DNA of 10,265 bases, taken from NCBI GenBank assembly GCA_016234025.1, contig JACQLL010000054.1, forward strand, positions 1 through 10,265, written 5' to 3'. The notes below the pieces were generated by a model. That model saw only the letters and a program-made list of their open reading frames with translations. It did not search any database and was not told the DNA's origin. The translations under genes and the position numbers were made by a program. This document shows, in pieces, positions 8,181 through 10,265 of the stretch (its first letter is position 1; the number at the start of each line of letters is the position of its first letter). This DNA comes from Candidatus Pacearchaeota archaeon. Lineage in GTDB: Archaea > Nanobdellota > Nanobdellia > Pacearchaeales > GW2011-AR1.

Positions 8181-8391
8181 GAGAGAAAGTTAATTTGATT
8201 GATTTTCCTCTCGTGCAATCGATGTGCTATTGACTCTCCGAATTAAGCTTGACTTCTCTTCCTGCAGTACTCCTCGGCTAAAACCTACGGGCATCCTTGG
8301 TGCGGAAGGCAAAATGGACTCATCGGCTGAAAGATTCGCAAACTCATCTTAGTGCCGACTCGTCCAATCTGTTTCATTTCATTCAACAGAT
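8181..8391 (-). ncRNA. Unidentified hairpin-rich region downstream of the tRNA
   Basis: This stretch has no credible gene but strong local pairing, in order along the minus strand. First, 7 perfect bp (8385-8391 with 8367-8373), three bases past the tRNA 3' end. Next, a 52-nt rod (8315-8366) with three 5-bp stems separated by two symmetric 3x3 internal loops. Last, an 8-bp stem (8181-8188 with 8205-8212) near the end. Read as minus-strand RNA, the rod's lower loop becomes tandem G-A/A-G plus G-U and the last stem gains a G-U pair, so the minus strand folds better. It may be a tRNA-linked small RNA or a long trailer. I looked for SRP, RNase P and C/D-box signatures and could not assign one. 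Confidence 0.4.
8312..8326. repeat. 15-nt direct repeat of the tRNA 3' end, copy 1
   Basis: AAATGGACTCATCGG here matches 8392-8406, which spans the 3' acceptor strand and discriminator of the tRNA-Ala. The copies are 80 bp apart. This copy forms one side of the base of the 52-nt rod. Confidence 0.75.
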
Positions 8392-8406
8392 AAATGGACT
8401 CATCGG
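8392..8406. repeat. 15-nt direct repeat at the tRNA 3' end, copy 2
   Basis: Same 15 bases as 8312-8326, placed over the tRNA-Ala 3' acceptor strand plus three flanking bases. Duplicated tRNA 3' ends can mark integration sites, but the 80-bp interval contains no element gene. Confidence 0.7.
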
Positions 8407-8465
8407 GAATCGAACCCGAATCTCATCAGTGCAAGTGACGTATCCTACCATTGAACGATAAGCCC
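8395..8465 (-). tRNA. tRNA-Ala(UGC)
   Basis: 71 nt, no intron and no encoded CCA. Read on the minus strand the acceptor stem is GGGCTTA/TGAGTCC and the discriminator A. The D arm is GTTC/GGAT with a seven-base loop AATGGTA. The anticodon arm is CGTCA-CTTGCAC-TGATG, placing TGC at positions 34-36. The variable loop is AGAT and the T arm TCGGG-TTCGATT-CCCGA. The third acceptor pair is G-U, the known identity element for alanyl-tRNA synthetase (G3:U70), which agrees with the anticodon. In many archaea this tRNA sits in the 16S-23S spacer; here it is about 1.8 kb downstream of the 16S end, with other genes in between. Confidence 0.95.
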
Positions 8466-8487
8466 AATAGAGATGAGAGATAAGAAG

Positions 8488-8500
8488 TATTTTTAAATTT
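8488..8500. promoter_or_regulatory. Shared AT box for the divergent tRNA-Ala and AICAR formyltransferase genes
   Basis: TATTTTTAAATTT is the only TATA-like element in the 52-bp gap between the tRNA (minus) and the plus-strand CDS. Its near-symmetric TTTAAA centre (about 8494) lies about 24 bp before the ATG at 8518 and about 29 bp before the tRNA 5' end at 8465. It could thus serve both directions, giving a leaderless mRNA and a tRNA with about 3 nt of leader. Two overlapping boxes cannot be excluded. Confidence 0.5.
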
Positions 8501-8517
8501 TGTTAATCTTGTAGAAG

Positions 8518-9657
8518 ATGGAAGAAGAGATAAATTCAAATTTGAGAAAGGTAAGAGATTTGTCTTACGGAGAAAATCCGCATCAACGTGCAGGACTTTA
8601 TTCTCAAGAAGGCAGACATCTTGAGCTTGAGTTAATTATAACGAGAGACCAAAATAATTCTCCGAGCGATTTAGTTCTCCCGAATATAGCAAAAGACAAG
8701 CCGAGGAATAAAGTCTTTTGCTATAAGAAAGGAAGGGGCGAGCTTTCTGCGAACAACGTCGAGGATATTACAGATGCGCTTAGTTTCTTAAGATTTTTTT
8801 CCCGACCTTCCGTCGCTGTTATGAAACATGTGATGCCGTGCGGTTTTGCGACACAGAATAAAGATGAAAGCTTATCTGAAGTTTACAGAAAAGCGCGAGA
8901 GGCAGACAGAAGAAGCTCTTATGGAGGAGTCGTTGTTTCTAATAGTTTTATCGACTTGGAAACGGCAAAGACGATTTCCGAGAGTTTTGTTGATTGCGTC
9001 GCGGCGCCTGAGTTTGATGAATCAGCAATTAATGTATTTGAAAGAAAAGAGAACTTGAGATGTGTCAAGTTCTCTAATTTAGAGAATAAAAATCACTATG
9101 TTAAAAGTTTATTCGGAGATTTGATTCTTGTTCAGGAAAAATATTTTACAAAAATAAAAAGTTACGGAGATTTTATTGTTAATCCTTTTGTTGAAATAGG
9201 CGGGAGCATGCATAGAGTTGAAAGGACGCCGACGGAAAGAGAGCTTGAAGATTTGTTGAGTGCGTGGTATGTTGCAAGCGGAGTTAGAAGCAACGGAGTT
9301 GTTATCTTGAAAGATGGCGTCAGCATAGGGATAGGTTATTCGACGGAAAGAGTTGGTGCTGTCGAGATTGCGATAGCGAGGGCTTACCAAAAAGGATTTG
9401 CAAGAAGAGGAAAAGAATATAACCTTTTTGAGTGTTTAGCAAAGTTGGACGAGCTGCCTGTCAATCCTCTTGAAGGCGCTGTGCTGGCGTCGGACGGATT
9501 TTTTCCAAAGGCAGATTCGATTGAATTAATTGGAGAGCACGGAATAAAGGCGATTGTTCAGCCGGGCGGTTCGAAAAAGGATTATGAAATTATCGACGCT
9601 GCGAACAAGCTCGGGATTGCAATGGTTTTCACAGGGGAAAGATGTTTTAGACATTGA
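8518..9657 (+). CDS. purH: AICAR formyltransferase (stand-alone PurH C-terminal domain)
   Basis: 379 aa. It catalyses transfer of a formyl group from 10-formyl-tetrahydrofolate to AICAR, the penultimate step of IMP synthesis, in the cytoplasm. Family landmarks run in order: LSYGENPHQRAGLYS (16-30), LSANNVEDITDAL, the catalytic Lys-His pair in VMKHVMPCG, SSYGGVVVSN, SAWYVASGVRSNGVVI, GAVLASDGFFPKADSI, IVQPGGSKKD and the terminal AMVFTGERCFRH. The N-terminal IMP cyclohydrolase domain of bacterial PurH is absent, so the sequence starts at the formyltransferase half and cyclisation to IMP would need another enzyme (for example PurO or a split cyclohydrolase). Many archaea use the unrelated formate-dependent PurP for this step instead. 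The ATG at 8518 fits a leaderless start. No purine genes adjoin it. The symbol refers to the domain family; a split-gene name may be preferred. Confidence 0.93.
   Translation: MEEEINSNLRKVRDLSYGENPHQRAGLYSQEGRHLELELIITRDQNNSPSDLVLPNIAKDKPRNKVFCYKKGRGELSANNVEDITDALSFLRFFSRPSVAVMKHVMPCGFATQNKDESLSEVYRKAREADRRSSYGGVVVSNSFIDLETAKTISESFVDCVAAPEFDESAINVFERKENLRCVKFSNLENKNHYVKSLFGDLILVQEKYFTKIKSYGDFIVNPFVEIGGSMHRVERTPTERELEDLLSAWYVASGVRSNGVVILKDGVSIGIGYSTERVGAVEIAIARAYQKGFARRGKEYNLFECLAKLDELPVNPLEGAVLASDGFFPKADSIELIGEHGIKAIVQPGGSKKDYEIIDAANKLGIAMVFTGERCFRH
9048..9086 (+). repeat. Overlapping perfect inverted repeats inside the AICAR formyltransferase gene
   Basis: AGAGAACTTGA (9048-9058) and TCAAGTTCTCT (9065-9075) pair over 11 bp around a 6-nt loop. 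The right arm also pairs with a third segment (TTCTCTAA 9070-9077 with TTAGAGAA 9079-9086, 8 bp, one central base). The two hairpins are mutually exclusive. They lie in coding sequence with an uninterrupted reading frame. Confidence 0.7.
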
Positions 9658-9699
9658 GCAAATTGTGTTTGGCATTTAGTCTCTTAGGGCTCTAGAAAA

Positions 9700-9894
9700 T
9701 TAATGCTCTTCATCCCACTTACGATATTGTTGGAATAATTTAGCCTTCCACTCTTCAGGATTTTTCATTCTTTCAAGACTTCTTTCTTCTAATACATCTA
9801 ACTTTCCTGAATAATAAACTGACATTGCAACTCCAGCCGTGCTCACTATGGCTCCTACTATTGCAATTCCAAGACAAATTTCACTTAGTTCCAT
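9700..9894 (-). CDS. Small single-pass membrane protein, hypothetical
   Basis: 64 aa beginning MELSEICLGIAIVGAIVSTAG. Residues about 6-28 form a membrane helix, followed by a charged amphipathic tail (LDVLEERSLERMKNPEEWKAK) ending in DEEH. It is probably a real gene: TTTAAATAT sits 26 bp upstream of its ATG, the same leaderless spacing as other genes here, and the composition is protein-like (hydrophobic block, then helical tail). I do not recognise a family. It converges on the AICAR formyltransferase gene across a 42-bp gap and lies downstream of 16S on the same strand. Confidence 0.65.
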   Translation of the reverse strand: MELSEICLGIAIVGAIVSTAGVAMSVYYSGKLDVLEERSLERMKNPEEWKAKLFQQYRKWDEEH

Positions 9895-9914
9895 AAGAAC
9901 GGATACAGTGGTGG

Positions 9915-9923
9915 ATATTTAAA
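9915..9923 (-). promoter_or_regulatory. TATA box for the 64-aa protein gene
   Basis: On the minus strand TTTAAATAT is centred 26 bp before the ATG, implying a leaderless transcript. It gives the small gene a promoter of its own, independent of 16S read-through. Confidence 0.55.
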
Positions 9924-9987
9924 CCCTTTGGGTATTTTGTCATCCAACAAAGTAGTAATTTTCTAGTCTTCCCTGCGGATTTTCTCT

Positions 9988-10104
9988 GCACAAAGCATTC
10001 TTTTAATCTCTGTGCCCTCGCACTTATGCTCTACGGGTTCATTAAATAGAAATTTGTTGCTAAAATGTTAACGGCACAGAGTTTCGTTAGAAGTTCTCTG
10101 CGTC
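9988..10104 (-). other. Hairpins in the 16S rRNA trailer
   Basis: In the gene-free stretch 9895-10229 several stems can form. GCACAAAG (9988-9995) pairs with CTCTGTGC (10008-10015), 8 bp with one wobble that is allowed only in the minus-strand RNA. CAGAG (10077-10081) pairs with CTCTG (10096-10100). CTCTGTGCC (10008-10016) is also a perfect 9-bp inverse of GGCACAGAG (10073-10081), giving an alternative long-range stem. These are probably processing or termination structures of the 16S transcript, or an embedded small RNA. Confidence 0.45.
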
Positions 10105-10145
10105 CCTTGTTCTTAAGAATAATAATAAAATATTCTCAAACTCTT

Positions 10146-10159
10146 GTTTCTTGCGAAAC
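10146..10159 (-). other. GNRA-capped hairpin in the 16S trailer
   Basis: Minus strand reads GTTTC-GCAA-GAAAC, five perfect base pairs closed by a GCAA tetraloop, about 70 nt after the 16S 3' end. The tetraloop exists only on the strand that carries the rRNA. Confidence 0.5.
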
Positions 10160-10198
10160 TTCGAACTTCGGGATATGCAAGCGTCGAGTTTCGTCGAG
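10157..10198. repeat. Short tandem repeats next to the 16S end
   Basis: AACTTCG occurs twice in tandem (10157-10163, 10164-10170). CGTCGAG occurs twice with a TTT between (10182-10188, 10192-10198). Both lie in the rRNA trailer. Confidence 0.6.
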
Positions 10199-10211
10199 AT
10201 TATAATTTAAT

Positions 10212-10230
10212 TAATTTCATTATGAAATTA
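10212..10230. repeat. Perfect palindrome abutting the 16S 3' end
   Basis: TAATTTCAT and ATGAAATTA form 9-bp arms around a single central T. The arm nearest the gene includes the last 16S base, so the palindrome touches the mature end directly. Confidence 0.6.
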
Positions 10231-10265
10231 GGAGGTGATCCATCTGCAGGTTCCCCTACAGATAC
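10230..10265 (-). rRNA. 16S rRNA, 3' end (partial)
   Basis: The minus strand ends GGATCACCTCCT, preceded by helix 45: AUCUGUAGG and CCUGCAGAU pair over 9 bp around a GGAA loop. The loop region GTAGGGGAACCTGC is universal, while the outer pairs are A/U-shifted but remain complementary. The tail contains the anti-Shine-Dalgarno CCUCCU. The gene continues beyond the window. The exact 3' end is inferred by analogy. Confidence 0.96.

Noticed and set aside
8181..8391. SRP RNA, RNase P RNA or C/D-box RNA
   Set aside because: Weak matches only (GCGGAAGG on the plus strand, AGAAGTCAAGCTTA on the minus). No full helix-8 motif, no CR-I/CR-V pair forming P4, and no box D next to the C-like boxes.
8312..8406. 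Integrated mobile element bounded by the 15-nt repeat
   Set aside because: The 80-bp interval has no gene or inverted ends; at most it is a scar.
8407..8440. CUGAUGAG on the minus strand, resembling a hammerhead ribozyme core
   Set aside because: It is the 3' side of the anticodon stem and variable loop of the tRNA-Ala; no GAAA core or matching stems are present.
9109..9390. 93-aa minus-strand open frame
   Set aside because: It is antisense to the well-supported AICAR formyltransferase gene, with no recognisable features.
9658..9699. Terminator hairpin between the convergent genes
   Set aside because: Only an imperfect inverted repeat around TTAGGGCTCTAG and no clear T-run after it on either strand.
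1..10265. CRISPR array, insertion sequence or toxin-antitoxin pair
   Set aside because: No regularly spaced repeats, transposase-like protein or paired small genes were seen.

Overview
The window looks archaeal, most likely from a DPANN lineage of the Woesearchaeota/Pacearchaeota type. Several things point that way: an archaeal-style 16S 3' end in the last 36 bases (minus strand), a tRNA gene without encoded CCA, TTTAAA-type TATA boxes about 25 bp upstream of start codons (leaderless transcripts), and large surface proteins packed with N-x-S/T sequons and ITG motifs, a style I recognise from that group. The assignment comes from reading alone; no search was run.

Bases 1-8174 hold four co-directional genes for exported or membrane proteins. 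The first (1573 aa) is the most unusual. It has a cytoplasmic helical N-terminus, one strong membrane segment, a sequon-dense stalk, a probable seven-unit beta-propeller, Ig-like domains and a four-cysteine module, and it ends in two tandem helix-turn-helix (HTH) repeats. The second gene is essentially a stand-alone copy of that four-cysteine module behind a signal anchor. The third, one base downstream, is a small single-domain protein with a C-terminal membrane anchor. The fourth has its own leaderless promoter and encodes a beta-sandwich protein with a glycine linker and C-terminal anchor. Genes 2 and 4 share an N-terminal ITGR-SSRETNASI motif at identical residue positions. Together they suggest a glycosylated cell-surface locus, possibly for attachment or host contact, with one member apparently able to carry an outside signal to a DNA-binding domain.

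Bases 8175-8517 hold a minus-strand tRNA-Ala(UGC), followed downstream on the same strand by about 210 bases of hairpin-rich sequence of unknown identity. The tRNA and the next gene on the plus strand diverge from a single AT-rich box.

Bases 8518-9657 encode a stand-alone AICAR formyltransferase, the C-terminal half of bacterial PurH. It converges on a 64-aa minus-strand membrane protein gene (9700-9894). Upstream of that small gene lies about 335 bp of hairpin-containing 16S trailer, then the 3' end of 16S rRNA. No 23S gene follows within the window, so the 16S gene looks unlinked.
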